NCBI RefSeq assembly: GCF_004342605.1
Contig: NZ_SLZL01000002.1
Location: 62,001 to 126,000 of the forward strand
Length of the DNA: 64,000 nt
Direction: 5' to 3'
Origin: Caulobacter sp. BK020
GTDB lineage: Bacteria; Pseudomonadota; Alphaproteobacteria; Caulobacterales; Caulobacteraceae
Below are positions 39,959 to 50,920 of the stretch, piece by piece. The translations under genes were made by a program, and so were the position numbers. How positions within the stretch are numbered: position 1 is the stretch's first letter; each line of letters starts with the position of its first letter. The notes under the pieces were generated by a model. That model was given only the letters and a program-made list of their open reading frames with translations. It searched no databases and was not told the DNA's origin.

Positions 39959-40354
39959 TCAGACCTTCATCATCACAACTGCCCAGAAGCCGATGGTGGC
40001 GACAATGGTGAAGCCGAACACGGCGGCGCCAGTGAACTCGGACGCCCTCGGGCTGTAGCAATGGCCCAGGTCCATCACGAGACGGCGGACCTTGTAGCCC
40101 GTACTGAAAAACACTCCGGCACTGATCGCGACGAGGACAGCAACGCCGACGGGCGTGGCCAGCAGCGAGGTGTACGCTGCATAAGACTCTCGACCTGAAG
40201 CAAGAGACCAAAGCCACCCGACCAGGATTAGCACCCCGGCGTACACCCCGAAGAGGGCGATGCGGTTGGTGATCGATGTCGCCATGCCGATGTGCCAACG
40301 CCAAACGGTCACGTAGGGCGAAACCGGGCGCTCTCGGGTCGCTGGGTCTGACAT
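39959..40354 (-). CDS. Orphan SdhC-like membrane protein lacking the haem ligand
   Basis: A 131-residue protein with three membrane helices. It aligns by eye over most of its length with SdhC, the cytochrome b556 anchor of succinate dehydrogenase: RPVSPYVTVWRWHIGMATSI at residues 9-28, the quinone-site pair Ser27/Arg31 (SITNR), and VFFSTGYKVRRLVMDLG near 81-97, where SdhC proteins usually have FFH...G-x-RHL. The haem-ligand His is therefore Ser84 here, and the second His is Arg91. No sdhD, sdhA or sdhB is nearby, so it is not the working subunit. It is divergent from a TetR gene and less G+C-rich than the core genes. Confidence 0.8.
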   Translation of the reverse strand: MSDPATRERPVSPYVTVWRWHIGMATSITNRIALFGVYAGVLILVGWLWSLASGRESYAAYTSLLATPVGVAVLVAISAGVFFSTGYKVRRLVMDLGHCYSPRASEFTGAAVFGFTIVATIGFWAVVMMKV

Positions 40355-40369
40355 AGCTACTCCGCTGTT

Positions 40370-40430
40370 TAACGGTACGACTTAGTACTCTTTAGATCTC
40401 CCGGATGGCGTCCGCAATCGATAACGGTAC
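40370..40430. promoter_or_regulatory. Paired TAACGGTAC sites in a divergent promoter
   Basis: The 9-base word TAACGGTAC occurs at 40370-40378 and again at 40422-40430, 52 bases apart (about five helical turns), in the 101-base space between the SdhC-like and TetR genes. The first copy is followed by GACTTAGTAC, giving GTAC/GTAC symmetry. They are candidate operators for the TetR regulator. Confidence 0.5.
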
Positions 40431-40455
40431 AAGCGGGTTCCACTATGGAGCTGCC

Positions 40456-41046
40456 ATGCGAACGAAGAGCGATGCGACCCGGAAGCGGGTCATGGTGACG
40501 GCGCGAGAGGTGTTCCGGGAGTTTGGTTTCGAGAAGTCCACCATGGCGGAGATCGCAACTCGCCTGGGTGGCTCAAAGGCGACCCTCTATCGATACTTTC
40601 CGAACAAGGAGGAGCTGTTCGCCGCCACGATCGTCGAGACCGAGCAGCAGAATGTCCCGCAAATGCTCGCGCTGCTGGACCCAACAGACAGCAATGTCGC
40701 GGGGGTCCTCCATCGCGCTGGCTTGGCGTATGCTCGCCACATCACCAGCAAGGGCGTCATAGCGGTTACGCGGATGGCCTTGTCGCCAGGAACCGATCCT
40801 AAGGTCAGCCGCGCTGTCTACGATCGCGGTCCAAATCTGGCCAACGAGGCCTTTAGCGAGTTTCTGGATGCCGTCGTAAGCGCCGGGTTCATTCCGCCGA
40901 CAGACACCCATATCGCGGCGCTTCATTTAAGGGCGTTGCTCGAGGCGGGTTGCTTCGAGGCCGTCCTCTTCGGTGTCGAGCCTCGGCTAAGTCTCGAGCA
41001 ATCCGCTAAGGCCGCTGTAGAGGCGTTCATGCGGCTTTACGGATAG
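40456..41046 (+). CDS. TetR-family transcriptional regulator
   Basis: A 196-residue regulator. The N-terminal helix-turn-helix reads RVMVTAREVFREFGFEKSTM, then IATRLGGSKATLYRYFPNKE, the TetR signature. The C-terminal ligand domain (TEQQNVPQMLALL, DAVVSAGFIPPTDTHIAALH) resembles TetR C-terminal domains of the AefR-like type. ATG 40456 was preferred because MRTKSDATRKR directly precedes the first helix; ATG 40405 is possible. It is divergent from the SdhC-like gene, whose promoter it probably controls. Confidence 0.9.
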   Translation: MRTKSDATRKRVMVTAREVFREFGFEKSTMAEIATRLGGSKATLYRYFPNKEELFAATIVETEQQNVPQMLALLDPTDSNVAGVLHRAGLAYARHITSKGVIAVTRMALSPGTDPKVSRAVYDRGPNLANEAFSEFLDAVVSAGFIPPTDTHIAALHLRALLEAGCFEAVLFGVEPRLSLEQSAKAAVEAFMRLYG

Positions 41047-41677
41047 GCGTCGAGACGCTGCGCCAGATCGGCCCATCCAACATCCGACTAAAGCCGCAAA
41101 CCGCCCTCGCCAGTCCGGCGAAAGAGACGAGAAACTTCATCCCATCGCTCCCAGCGTGTTTCCCCAACAAAAACAACGCCGAAAATCCACTTATCCTCCC
41201 CCTTTCGCGCCACGGCATAATCAACTCACCTCAAGGCGATGGGGAGGGCGCTAAGGCCTGCGACCTTCGCGGCCTTGGGGGGCGGTCGAGCGGGCGCGCT
41301 CGTCGGCGGCGGTCTCGTCAGGGGTCGCCAAACCTCATCCATCTGGTGCCGGCCGGGCCTGGAACACAGATACGGCGTTGGGTGAGGGCCGGGGGCGCGA
41401 CAGGTCTGCGGTGACGCAGGCGTTCCGGGACCGGGCGACGCAAGCCCGGCCCGCCCGTCGGGGGCTAAGACTGGCGAGGTCCGAACAGGATCCACCGCCG
41501 GACGCTCCCGAATAACGATCGCGCGGAGCGTCGGTCCTGGTCGAAACGGTATTTCTTACAAAGCTTCCGGGCCTGGCCCGGCGCTCCGCAACCCTCCCCG
41601 CACCTTCAGCGGCCCGCCGCATGAGGCGGCCGAACCGTGTTACGTCGACAGCCCAGGAGGCGAGGCCATGCCAAGGA
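41047..41677. other. Intergenic region between the TetR regulator and the HAD gene
   Basis: These 631 bases hold no convincing gene on either strand. Short open frames exist, for example 41226-41495 on the minus strand, but they are Pro/Arg-rich and without domains. The part 41090-41220 is relatively A+T-rich. No tRNA, terminator with a T-run or repeat copy was recognised. It may be the decayed edge of the accessory insert. Confidence 0.5.
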
Positions 41678-42364
41678 TCAGCCCGGCTTGCCCCCGAAAA
41701 TGCGGTAGCCCTTCTCGTGGGCGATCGCCAGCATCTCGCGGTCGCCGGAGGTGTCGCCATAGGCGGCGGCCAGCGACAGATCGTCGCCGAACACCTCGCG
41801 CAGCCGCACGACCTTTTCCGCGCCCCGGCAGTTGGGGCCGAGCAGGGGGCCCAGCACCTTGCCGTCGGGATCGAGCGCCAGACGCGAGCCGATCAGCAGG
41901 TCGGCGCCCAGGCCGCGGGCGAATGGCGCGACCACCACGTCGGGCGAGGCGGTGACGATCACCAGCCTGGCGCCCTTGGCCCGCCAGCGGCGCCAGACCG
42001 CCAGGGCGTCGGGACGGAACAGCTTGGGGGCCTCCGACTCGGCGAAGGCGCGGGCCTCGCGCTCCAGCTGCTCCAGGGGCAGGCCGCGCAGGAACTCGCG
42101 AATGGCGGCGGCCTTGATCTTGCCGCGGTTGCGATCGAACAGATACCCGACGGCGGCGGGGAACAGGCGCACCATGCCCATCAGATGCCGGGCGGGGCTG
42201 ACCCGCCACTTCAGGAAGGCGGTGAAGCTGTCGCGAACCGTCAGGGTGCCGTCGAAGTCGAAGGCGACCAGGGGCGGCCCCTCATGCAGGTCCCCGGTCA
42301 TCCCCGTGGAGGCCGACAAGCCCCTGGTCATCGGGGAGCGGGCCATCAGTGAACGTTTCGCCAT
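41678..42364 (-). CDS. HAD-superfamily IB phosphatase (SerB-like)
   Basis: A 228-residue haloacid-dehalogenase hydrolase. The catalytic motif I is VAFDFDGTLTVRDSF with both Asp, motif II LVIVTASPDVV, a Lys in GAEKVVRL, and motif III AAYGDTSGDREML. It fits the IB subfamily that includes SerB and phosphoglycerolipid phosphatases; in alphaproteobacteria such proteins often act on phospholipid precursors. The substrate is unknown. ATG 42364 with GGAG seven bases upstream was preferred; ATG 42301 is an alternative giving 207 residues. Confidence 0.88.
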   Translation of the reverse strand: MAKRSLMARSPMTRGLSASTGMTGDLHEGPPLVAFDFDGTLTVRDSFTAFLKWRVSPARHLMGMVRLFPAAVGYLFDRNRGKIKAAAIREFLRGLPLEQLEREARAFAESEAPKLFRPDALAVWRRWRAKGARLVIVTASPDVVVAPFARGLGADLLIGSRLALDPDGKVLGPLLGPNCRGAEKVVRLREVFGDDLSLAAAYGDTSGDREMLAIAHEKGYRIFGGKPG

Positions 42365-42756
42365 TCGTCTCCGCGCTCGCGCGCTCCGCAACTCTGCCGG
42401 CCTTGCAACACGATTCCGCCCCGGCCGCCTAAGGCCATCGCCAGGTGAAGCGAACGAGCGTCCGGGTTGTTCAAGGCGGGGCTTTTTGACGCGCCTCGCG
42501 ACGGAGCGAACGACGGGTGGCTTGCGTTGACGCTGTTGGACGCCATTTTAGGGAAGAATTCCATGAAACCGTACGCACCATCCACGAACTTGGGGGCTGT
42601 AAATCGGCTCCAAGGCTTGTGCCGTGCGCCCGGATCGGGGAATGTCAAGGATTAGACAACTCCCGGCGGATATCCTGCTGCTTCGGTGGCGAGATAGGCG
42701 CTAAGGAGTCGGTGGTTTCGGCTTCGGCCTGGACCGCCCTAGCGTGAGAAGCGACC
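42365..42756 (+). other. Intergenic region upstream of clpX
   Basis: These 392 bases hold no convincing gene. TTGACG near 42526 with A+T-rich sequence 17-20 bases later (ATTTTAGG) is a possible promoter for clpX, giving a leader of about 200 bases. A 30-residue ORF from the ATG near 42563 (MKPYAPSTNLGAVNRLQGL) is not supported further. The leader includes several short C+G-rich complementary stretches but no clear terminator. Confidence 0.45.
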
Positions 42757-44019
42757 ATGACGAAAGCCGCGAGCGGCGACACCAAGAGCACTCTCTACTG
42801 TTCTTTCTGCGGAAAGAGCCAGCATGAGGTGCGCAAGCTCATCGCGGGTCCGACGGTGTTCATCTGTGATGAGTGCGTCGAACTTTGCATGGACATCATC
42901 CGCGAAGAGCACAAGATCGCCTTCGTGAAGTCCAAGGACGGCGTGCCGACGCCGCGCGAGATCTGCGAGGTCCTGGACGATTACGTGATCGGGCAAAATC
43001 ACGCCAAGAAGGTGCTCGCGGTCGCGGTGCACAATCACTACAAGCGCCTGAACCACGCCTCGAAGAACAACGACGTCGAGCTGGCCAAATCGAACATCCT
43101 GCTGGTCGGTCCGACCGGCACCGGCAAGACGCTTCTGGCCCAGACCCTGGCCCGAATCATCGACGTGCCGTTCACGATGGCCGACGCCACCACCCTGACC
43201 GAAGCCGGTTATGTGGGCGAGGACGTCGAAAACATCGTGCTCAAGCTGCTGCAGGCCGCCGACTACAATGTCGAGCGCGCCCAGCGCGGCATCGTCTATA
43301 TCGACGAAATCGACAAGATCAGCCGCAAGTCCGACAATCCGTCGATCACCCGCGACGTGTCGGGCGAGGGCGTGCAGCAGGCCCTGCTGAAGATCATGGA
43401 AGGCACCGTCGCCTCCGTGCCGCCGCAGGGCGGGCGCAAGCATCCGCAGCAGGAGTTCCTGCAGGTCGACACCACCAACATCCTGTTCATCTGCGGCGGG
43501 GCCTTCGCAGGGTTAGAGCGCATCATCTCGGCGCGCGGCCAGGGCAAGTCGATCGGCTTCGGCGCCAAGGTGGCGGATCCGGAAGAGCGTCGCACGGGCG
43601 AGATCCTGCGCGGCGTCGAGCCCGATGACCTGCAGCGCTTCGGCCTGATCCCGGAATTCATCGGCCGCCTGCCGGTGATCGCCACCCTGGAGGACCTCGA
43701 CGAGGCCGCCCTGGTGAAGATCCTGACCGAGCCGAAGAACGCCTTCGTCAAGCAGTACCAGCGCCTGTTCGAGATGGAGAACATCGGCCTGACCTTCACC
43801 GACGACGCCCTGCACGGCGTCGCCAAGAAGGCCATCGCCCGCAAGACCGGCGCGCGGGGCCTGCGCTCGATCATGGAAGGCATCCTGCTGGAGACCATGT
43901 TCGAACTGCCCAATTACGAGGGCGTCGAGGAAGTGGTGGTCAACGCCGAGGTCGTCGAAGGCCGGGCCCAGCCGCTGCTGATCTACGCCGAGAAGAAGGG
44001 CGGGGCGGCTTCGGCCTGA
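42757..44019 (+). CDS. clpX: ATP-dependent Clp protease ATP-binding subunit ClpX
   Basis: AAA+ unfoldase that feeds substrates to ClpP; essential for cell-cycle proteolysis in Caulobacter. The 420 residues have an N-terminal C4 zinc finger (YCSFCGKS ... [10 protein letters not shown]), Walker A GPTGTGKT near residue 118, Walker [10 protein letters not shown], sensor regions, and the [14 protein letters not shown] segment in the small domain. Length and sequence are normal. It ends with a strong terminator, so lon is transcribed separately. Confidence 0.98.
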   Translation: MTKAASGDTKSTLYCSFCGKSQHEVRKLIAGPTVFICDECVELCMDIIREEHKIAFVKSKDGVPTPREICEVLDDYVIGQNHAKKVLAVAVHNHYKRLNHASKNNDVELAKSNILLVGPTGTGKTLLAQTLARIIDVPFTMADATTLTEAGYVGEDVENIVLKLLQAADYNVERAQRGIVYIDEIDKISRKSDNPSITRDVSGEGVQQALLKIMEGTVASVPPQGGRKHPQQEFLQVDTTNILFICGGAFAGLERIISARGQGKSIGFGAKVADPEERRTGEILRGVEPDDLQRFGLIPEFIGRLPVIATLEDLDEAALVKILTEPKNAFVKQYQRLFEMENIGLTFTDDALHGVAKKAIARKTGARGLRSIMEGILLETMFELPNYEGVEEVVVNAEVVEGRAQPLLIYAEKKGGAASA

Positions 44020-44043
44020 TCTCATCCAAACGGCTCTGAATCA

Positions 44044-44075
44044 GGCGCGTCCGGCTCGGCCGGGCGCGCCTTTTT
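44044..44075 (+). terminator. Intrinsic terminator of clpX
   Basis: A GGCGCG/CGCGCC outer stem continues into CCGGC/GCCGG with a TCG loop (44044-44070), and is followed by TTTTT. Confidence 0.95.
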
Positions 44076-44266
44076 CATCACACACGACCGGTTTGCGTTG
44101 TGACGCTTTCCTCGGATCAACCGTCGCGACAGGTCCGCGACGGCAAAAGCTGGGCGTCGCAGGCCTTGTCCCAGCACGGATCGTGCATTGTGGAGCCGGG
44201 CAGGGGGCATGGTCGTTGCACCTTGACCGCTTCGCCGCGACCCGTCGCCGCTAGTGGGCGAGTCCG

Positions 44267-44296
44267 CTTGAACCGTGTTGCAAAAGGTCCACATAA
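44267..44296 (+). promoter_or_regulatory. Candidate sigma-32 (heat-shock) promoter of lon
   Basis: CTTGAA at 44267-44272 matches the -35 element of RpoH promoters. CCACATAA at 44289-44296 approximates the -10 CCCCATNT, with spacing within the usual range. Transcription would begin near 44303, about 115 bases before lon. lon is a classic heat-shock gene. Confidence 0.6.
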
Positions 44297-44300
44297 ATAA

Positions 44301-44333
44301 CGACCATCCGCTCAGTCCCGAGCGGACGGGTCG
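44301..44333 (+). other. Hairpin at the start of the lon leader
   Basis: CGACC (44301-44305) pairs with GGTCG (44329-44333), and TCCGCTC (44307-44313) with GAGCGGA (44320-44326), around AGTCCC. It would form at the very 5' end of a transcript from the candidate sigma-32 promoter; it could stabilise the mRNA. It has no T-run and is not a terminator. Confidence 0.6.
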
Positions 44334-44417
44334 TACGACTCAGGCGCATCGTCTGGGTGACGGCGGCCCGCGTGGCCGAGCGCGAGTGCAACGCGCCGGC
44401 CAGGAGTAGAGAGCATC

Positions 44418-46817
<2,400 letters not shown>

Positions 46818-46841
46818 TAGTAACTTATCGTCGATAACTTG

Positions 46842-46870
46842 GGCGGCGCGGAGGTTTTCCGCGCCGCCTT
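46842..46870 (+). terminator. Intrinsic terminator of lon
   Basis: An 11-bp perfect stem, GGCGGCGCGGA (46842-46852) with TCCGCGCCGCC (46858-46868), loop GGTTT, followed by TTCGTTT. Confidence 0.88.
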
Positions 46871-46964
46871 CGTTTGACGGGCCGTCTGAACCCCGCATAC
46901 TCCCGGTCGAGCGAAGCGGCGTGAGCTGCAGCCAGCGCCGCCGCTTTCATGCTGGGAGAAGAAC

Positions 46965-47243
46965 ATGACCACAAAGGCCGAACTCGTCACGGCGATCGCC
47001 GAAAAGGCGGGCATCAACAAGAACCAGGCTAAGGACGCTCTCGAAGCTTTCATCGACGCGGTCACCAGTTCGCTGAAGTCAGGCGAGGACGTGCGCCTGG
47101 TCGGCTTCGGCACGTTCAAGGCGGTGTCCCGGGCCGCGGGCACGGCGCGCAACCCGCGCACCGGCGAGACCGTCAACCGTCCGGCGTCCAAGACCGCCCG
47201 GTTCCAGGTCGGCGAAGGTCTGAAGACCACGCTGAACGGCTGA
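46965..47243 (+). CDS. hup: DNA-binding protein HU
   Basis: A small dimeric nucleoid protein of 92 residues. It begins MTTKAELVTAIAEKAGINKN, has the dimer core GEDVRLVGFGTFK, and the DNA-binding arm with the conserved TARNPRTGETVNRPASK (Pro at the tip in RNPRTG). The ATG has a GGGAGAAGA ribosome site. It follows lon, as in many proteobacteria, and is closed by its own terminator. Confidence 0.97.
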   Translation: MTTKAELVTAIAEKAGINKNQAKDALEAFIDAVTSSLKSGEDVRLVGFGTFKAVSRAAGTARNPRTGETVNRPASKTARFQVGEGLKTTLNG

Positions 47244-47263
47244 TCCAGTAAACAGATTTCGAG

Positions 47264-47294
47264 GGCGGGTCGCCACGACGGCGTCCCGCCTTTT
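47264..47294 (+). terminator. Intrinsic terminator of hup
   Basis: GGCGGG (47264-47269) with CCCGCC (47285-47290), plus an inner CGCC/GGCG pair, followed by TTTT. Confidence 0.9.
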
Positions 47295-47390
47295 CCATGC
47301 GGGACTTTTCCGGACGGACGGGATATCTCCCACATCCTCGTCCGTCTTGGCTTCGTCCGCCTCGACCAGACGGGCTCGAAAAGGTCTTTG

Positions 47391-47465
47391 GGGCGGTTAG
47401 CTCAGCGGTAGAGCGTCTCGTTTACACCGAGAGGGTCGGGGGTTCGATCCCCTCACCGCCCACCA
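47391..47465 (+). tRNA. tRNA-Val (anticodon TAC)
   Basis: A 75-base tRNA with encoded CCA. The acceptor GGGCGGT pairs with ACCGCCC, the D-arm is AGCTCAGCGGTAGAGC, the anticodon loop TTTACAC carries TAC between TCTCG/CGAGA, and the T-arm is GGGGGTTCGATCCCCTC. Confidence 0.97.
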
Positions 47466-47561
47466 TGACCAGGGGCCGGCAGGGCCTGGCTCCACCGCAG
47501 GCCGTCCGACGGTTGGCGGCGCCGCGGTACGGACGGCGATCGCCTAGACGAGGATGCCGGT

Positions 47562-48680
47562 TTGGCGGGCTCGACAGCAAAGATCCTGGATCGTCGGTCG
47601 TTGAACCGGGCGCTGTTGGCGCGGCAGCATCTGTCGCGGCGGGCCGAAATCCCGGTGGCCGAGGCGCTGGAACGATTGATCGCGCTGCAGGCCCAGGCGG
47701 CTCAGGCGCCGTACTTCGCGCTCTGGGCCCGGCTGAAGGACTTCGCGCCGCCGCAGCTGTCCGACCGGCTGGAGGATTTCAGCCTCGTGCGCGGAACGCT
47801 GATACGCGGCACGCTGCACCTGGCGACCGCTCCGGACTTCGCGGCGATCCGGCCGCTGATCCAGCGGGGCCTCGACGGAGTCCTGACCGACGGCAGTGTC
47901 CACGGCCGAGCCTTGGCCGGGCTGGACCCGGCCAAGATCGCGGCGATGGCGCGTAGCCTTCTCCGACGGGGCCCATTGACCACCGCCGAGCTTCGCGACG
48001 CCCTGGCCGAACACTGGCCTGGGCGCGATCCTCAGGCGCTGGCCATGGCGGCGCGGGTTCACCTGCCGATGCTGCAATTGCCGCCGCGCGGCCTGTGGGG
48101 ACGAAGCGGCCAGCCGACCCTGGCGGCCGTGGAGGATCGGCTGGCCGCCCCCGAGCCCGGCTTCGCCCTGGCCGACCTGGTGCGCCGCTATCTGGCGGCG
48201 TTCGGGCCCGCCAGCGTCGCCGACGCCCAGGCCTGGCTGGGCCTTAGCCGCCTGGCGTCGACGTTCGAGGCGCTTCGACCGTCGCTAGCCGTCTTCCGGA
48301 GCGAGGACGGCGTGGACCTGTTCGACCTGCCCGAGGCGGAGCGGCCGCCAGGCGACGCTGAAACGCCTGTGCGCTTCCTGGGCGAGTTCGACAACGTGCT
48401 GCTGGCTCATGACGACCGGACGCGGATCATGTCGGCGGACCACAAGCGCCGGCTCTACACGCCCAATGGCATCCTGAGGGCGACCGTGCTGGTCGACGGC
48501 TTCACGGCCGGGCGCTGGCGCATTGAGGACGGCAAGACGGAGTCGATCCTGCACCTCGATCTGTTCTCCAAGCCCGCCAAGGCTGTCGCCAGGGACCTGA
48601 CGGACGAGGGCGAGCGCCTGATGGCCTTCGCCGCCAAGCACGCCGGCGGCGACATCCGGATTCAGGTCGCCGACGCTTAA
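47562..48680 (+). CDS. AlkZ-like winged-helix DNA glycosylase family protein (HTH_42)
   Basis: A 372-residue protein built of tandem winged helices. The N-terminal part has the family motif Q43-A-Q45 (ALQAQAAQAPYFALWARL), which corresponds to the catalytic QxQ of AlkZ glycosylases that unhook interstrand crosslinks. Later segments are SLVRGTLIRGTLHLATAPDF and GEFDNVLLAHDDRTRIM. Family members either repair crosslinks or give self-resistance to antibiotics; here, outside any biosynthetic cluster, a general repair role is more likely. The start is TTG 47562, with AGGA upstream; no ATG fits. Downstream is a convergent gene overlapping by 4 bases. Confidence 0.88.
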   Translation: MAGSTAKILDRRSLNRALLARQHLSRRAEIPVAEALERLIALQAQAAQAPYFALWARLKDFAPPQLSDRLEDFSLVRGTLIRGTLHLATAPDFAAIRPLIQRGLDGVLTDGSVHGRALAGLDPAKIAAMARSLLRRGPLTTAELRDALAEHWPGRDPQALAMAARVHLPMLQLPPRGLWGRSGQPTLAAVEDRLAAPEPGFALADLVRRYLAAFGPASVADAQAWLGLSRLASTFEALRPSLAVFRSEDGVDLFDLPEAERPPGDAETPVRFLGEFDNVLLAHDDRTRIMSADHKRRLYTPNGILRATVLVDGFTAGRWRIEDGKTESILHLDLFSKPAKAVARDLTDEGERLMAFAAKHAGGDIRIQVADA

Positions 48681-49930
48681 GGCGCCAGTGCCTCAAGCGC
48701 CGCCGCCGCGTCGCGGGCGGCCTCGTCGGCGCGGATCGCCGCGCCCAGAACCTCGGTCGCCGTCTTGAAGGCGGGCTCGTCCAACAGACGGCGCGCGGCG
48801 GCGGCGATGGTGTCCGGAGCGGAGTCGGCCGGCAAGGTCAGGCCGGCGCCGCGATGGGTGACCCGAGCGGCGTTGTCGTTCTGGTCGCGACCCATCGGCA
48901 GGCACAACAGTGGGACGCCGGCCATCAGGGGCCGCAGGGTCGAGCCATGGCCGGCATGGGTGACGAACAGGGCCGCGTCCTTGAGCAAATCGCCGTGCGG
49001 GGCGCTGCGGACGACGACGACATTGTCCGGAGCGTCGAACGCGGCGGGATCGATGGTCGGGCCGGTGGTGACCACGCCGCGGACCGGCAGTTGACCCAGG
49101 GCGGCGATGACAGCGCGCAGGACCGGCTCCTGCGCCTGGTAGAGACTGGAGAACGATACCAGGACCAGGGGGGCGTCGCCCGGCGGCGGCGTGAAGGACT
49201 CCACCCAGGCCGGGTCGGCCAGGTAGGGGCCGACATGGACGAAGGGCGCGGGCAGGGGCTCGGGCGCGAAGTCGAACGCCTTGCTGGTCGCCACCAGGAT
49301 GGCCTTGGCGGCATCCAGCTGTTCGAACAGGTCTTTCAAGGGGGGCAGGTCCAGGGCGGCGCGGGCGGCGTTCAGGTCGGGCAGGCCGGCCTGGAAGAAG
49401 GTCCGGCTCATCTGCGAGACCATGGCGTGCATGCCGCGCTCCTCGTCGCTGGCCGCCGGAAGCATGCCGGCCCCGAACGGCGGCGCGCCGGGCAGCGTCG
49501 GCAGTGACCAGACATTGGCGGCCAGCAGGGCCAGGGGCAGCCCCCGGGCCTCCGCCGCCGCCATCGGACCCAGCAGCAGCTCCTGCGACACGATCACGTC
49601 CGGGGCGAAGGCGTTGATCGCCGCCAGAGTATCTCGGGCGTAGGCGAGGGCGGGGCCGGCCATCACCCGGTCGAGCAGGCGCTGGATCACGGCCAGCGGA
49701 TTGTCGGCCTCGTGGTCTCTGAGCCGATCATCGTCGCGGGTCTTGCCGCTCTGGAACGGGGCCGTGGTCCAGGCGCGGAAGGGCACGCCCAGGGCGGCGG
49801 CGTCGGGCGCGTTGCAGGGGTCGCTCAGCGCCAGCACAGCATGGCCGCGGGCCGCTAGGTCGCGCGCGACCAGGAGCATCGGCTGCACGTGGCCGCCGCC
49901 TTCCCAGGTGGTGAAGAGGAAACGCGCCAT
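48677..49930 (-). CDS. Glycosyltransferase, GT1 (UGT/MGT-like)
   Basis: A 417-residue GT-B enzyme of the macrolide/UDP-glycosyltransferase type. The N-terminus ARFLFTTWEGGGHVQPMLLVARDLAARGH is the acceptor-side opening, and the donor-binding region shows FVTHAGHGSTLRPLMAGVPLLCLPMGRDQNDNAARV, with the conserved H-x-G-x-G-S and D-Q motifs. Such enzymes glycosylate small hydrophobic acceptors such as carotenoids or macrolides. No biosynthetic cluster is adjacent, so the acceptor is unknown. It is divergent from the SPFH gene. Confidence 0.92.
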   Translation of the reverse strand: MARFLFTTWEGGGHVQPMLLVARDLAARGHAVLALSDPCNAPDAAALGVPFRAWTTAPFQSGKTRDDDRLRDHEADNPLAVIQRLLDRVMAGPALAYARDTLAAINAFAPDVIVSQELLLGPMAAAEARGLPLALLAANVWSLPTLPGAPPFGAGMLPAASDEERGMHAMVSQMSRTFFQAGLPDLNAARAALDLPPLKDLFEQLDAAKAILVATSKAFDFAPEPLPAPFVHVGPYLADPAWVESFTPPPGDAPLVLVSFSSLYQAQEPVLRAVIAALGQLPVRGVVTTGPTIDPAAFDAPDNVVVVRSAPHGDLLKDAALFVTHAGHGSTLRPLMAGVPLLCLPMGRDQNDNAARVTHRGAGLTLPADSAPDTIAAAARRLLDEPAFKTATEVLGAAIRADEAARDAAAALEALAP

Positions 49931-49995
49931 TCAAGCCCTCGATCGTGTCCGCGCCGCCTGCCTACGCGGTTCGGATCAGCCTTGCCATAAGCGAT

Positions 49996-50013
49996 CAAAG
50001 TGATATCACTTTG
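49996..50013. promoter_or_regulatory. Perfect 18-bp palindromic operator candidate
   Basis: CAAAGTGATATCACTTTG is an exact palindrome in an A+T-rich promoter stretch, 11 bases before the ribosome site of the SPFH gene and 65 bases from the divergent glycosyltransferase start. It is probably the binding site of the ribbon-helix-helix protein encoded just downstream. Confidence 0.75.
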
Positions 50014-50034
50014 TAATCAATTTTGGAGGGCTCC

Positions 50035-50916
50035 ATGTCCGACGCTCCGAATATCCACCGCTCGACCGAACGCGCTCACGGCGGAATCGGCGGCGGGCTG
50101 CCGCTGGTCTCGCTTCCGGTGATGCTCGCCATCGCCGTCTGGGCGTTCTCCACCGGCGTTCCCGCCGGCATCGTGCTGGGCGCGGTCCTGATCGTCCTGT
50201 TCCTGCTGGTCAGTTGCGGCTTCTATTCGCTGCAGCCGAACGAGGCCTATGTCATCACCCTGTTCGGGACCTATATGGGCACCGACCGCCGGACCGGCCT
50301 GCGCTGGGTGCCGCCCTGGTACGGGCGCAAGAAGATCAGCCTGCGGGTGCGCAACGTCACCAGCGAGACGCTGAAGGTCAACGACAAGCGCGGCAACCCC
50401 ATCGAGATCGCCGCCAACATCGTCTGGCGCGTGTCTGACACCGCTCAGGCCCTGTTCGATGTCGACGACTACGTGACCTTCGTGAACATCCAGATCGAGA
50501 CCGGCCTGCGCGAAACCGCTTCGCACTACGCCTACGACCACGATGACAGCGGCGAGCCGACCCTGAGGGCCGACGCCGACCAGGTGGGCGAGCGCCTGCT
50601 GAACGACCTGAAGGCCCGTACGGCCGTAGCGGGGGTGTCGATCGACGAAGCCCACCTGATGCACCTGGCCTATGCGCCGGAGATTGCTGGCTCGATGCTC
50701 AAGCGCCAGCAGGCCGAAGCCGTGCTGGCCGCCCGTCGCACGATCGTCGCCGGCGCGGTCGGCATGGTCGAGAACGCCCTGCAGCAGCTCAGCGAGCGAG
50801 ACGTCGTCATCCTGGATGACGAGCGGAAGGCGGCGATGGTCTCCAACCTGCTGGTGGTGCTGTGCGCCGACCGCGAGGCCCAGCCCGTGGTCAACACCGG
50901 TACGCTGTACGGCTGA
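50035..50916 (+). CDS. SPFH/Band 7 membrane protein
   Basis: A 293-residue protein with two adjacent membrane helices (about residues 25-45 and 46-64) followed by an SPFH domain ([60 protein letters not shown]) and a helical end with [20 protein letters not shown]. Such proteins form oligomeric cages or rafts in the inner membrane. ATG 50035 has a GGAGG site. The stop is 4 bases from the start of a ribbon-helix-helix gene, so they form a two-gene operon behind a palindromic operator. Confidence 0.93.
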   Translation: MSDAPNIHRSTERAHGGIGGGLPLVSLPVMLAIAVWAFSTGVPAGIVLGAVLIVLFLLVSCGFYSLQPNEAYVITLFGTYMGTDRRTGLRWVPPWYGRKKISLRVRNVTSETLKVNDKRGNPIEIAANIVWRVSDTAQALFDVDDYVTFVNIQIETGLRETASHYAYDHDDSGEPTLRADADQVGERLLNDLKARTAVAGVSIDEAHLMHLAYAPEIAGSMLKRQQAEAVLAARRTIVAGAVGMVENALQQLSERDVVILDDERKAAMVSNLLVVLCADREAQPVVNTGTLYG

Positions 50917-50920
50917 TCCG

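Noticed and set aside
42560..42655. Possible tmRNA-like segment (GGGGGCTGTAAAT) upstream of clpX
   Set aside because: No tag-peptide reading frame or matching 3' tRNA-like half was found; the resemblance is limited to a few bases.
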